5,616 nucleotides of DNA from Phycisphaerales bacterium (GTDB taxonomy: Bacteria > Planctomycetota > Phycisphaerae > Phycisphaerales > UBA1924). This document shows positions 5,609 to 5,616 of this stretch, one piece after another. Both the position numbers and the translations under genes were made by a program. The stretch covers positions 1 to 5,616 of the forward strand of contig JAGVLZ010000109.1 of assembly GCA_020054055.1 (NCBI GenBank). Reading direction: 5' to 3'. Position 1 is the first letter of the stretch; every line of letters starts with the position of its first letter. Below the pieces are notes generated by a model. That model was not told where the DNA came from. It did no database searches and was given only the letters and a program-made list of their open reading frames with translations.

Positions 5609-5616
5609 GCAGGCCC

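Overview
The window is GC-rich bacterial DNA that looks like Planctomycetota, most likely class Phycisphaerae. This is inferred from protein style, not from a marker gene. The clues are a secreted repeat protein ending in a two-unit dockerin-like tail (GDANADG...NFAD / GDANHDG...NFAD), an excisionase-type helix-turn-helix protein with an acidic Gly/Ser-rich linker, an HD-GYP-like protein, and C-rich intergenic islands carrying CACTGTC heptad repeats.

Layout. Positions 1-590 (minus strand) hold the 5' part of a helix-turn-helix gene that runs off the left edge. Its start is at 590 and no stop is reached in the window. Positions 591-1049 are non-coding: a strong Shine-Dalgarno and a weak promoter candidate for the minus gene, a 16-bp imperfect inverted repeat, a CACTGTC heptad array and a C-rich tract able to form a G-quadruplex on the minus strand. 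Positions 1050-4079 (plus) encode a 1009-residue exported protein: signal peptide, about fourteen propeller-like repeats and a C-terminal dockerin-like tail. Positions 4080-4373 are a second intergenic island with a hairpin just after the stop, a second heptad array, a second G-quadruplex-capable tract and a GC hairpin ahead of the next gene. Positions 4374-5585 (plus) encode a 403-residue HD-GYP-family protein whose domain keeps HDIGK and the HH pair but departs from consensus at several hallmark positions. A short hairpin follows at the right edge.

The three genes do not look like one operon. The first is divergent from the second, and the second and third are separated by 294 bases containing repeats and a possible terminator. 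No pathway linking them can be read from the sequence. The most unusual items are the repeat module shared by the two intergenic islands, the fourteen-fold repeat architecture of the secreted protein, and the Asp-to-Asn change at a predicted metal ligand of the HD-GYP domain. I see no CRISPR array, tRNA, rRNA, transposase or phage gene.
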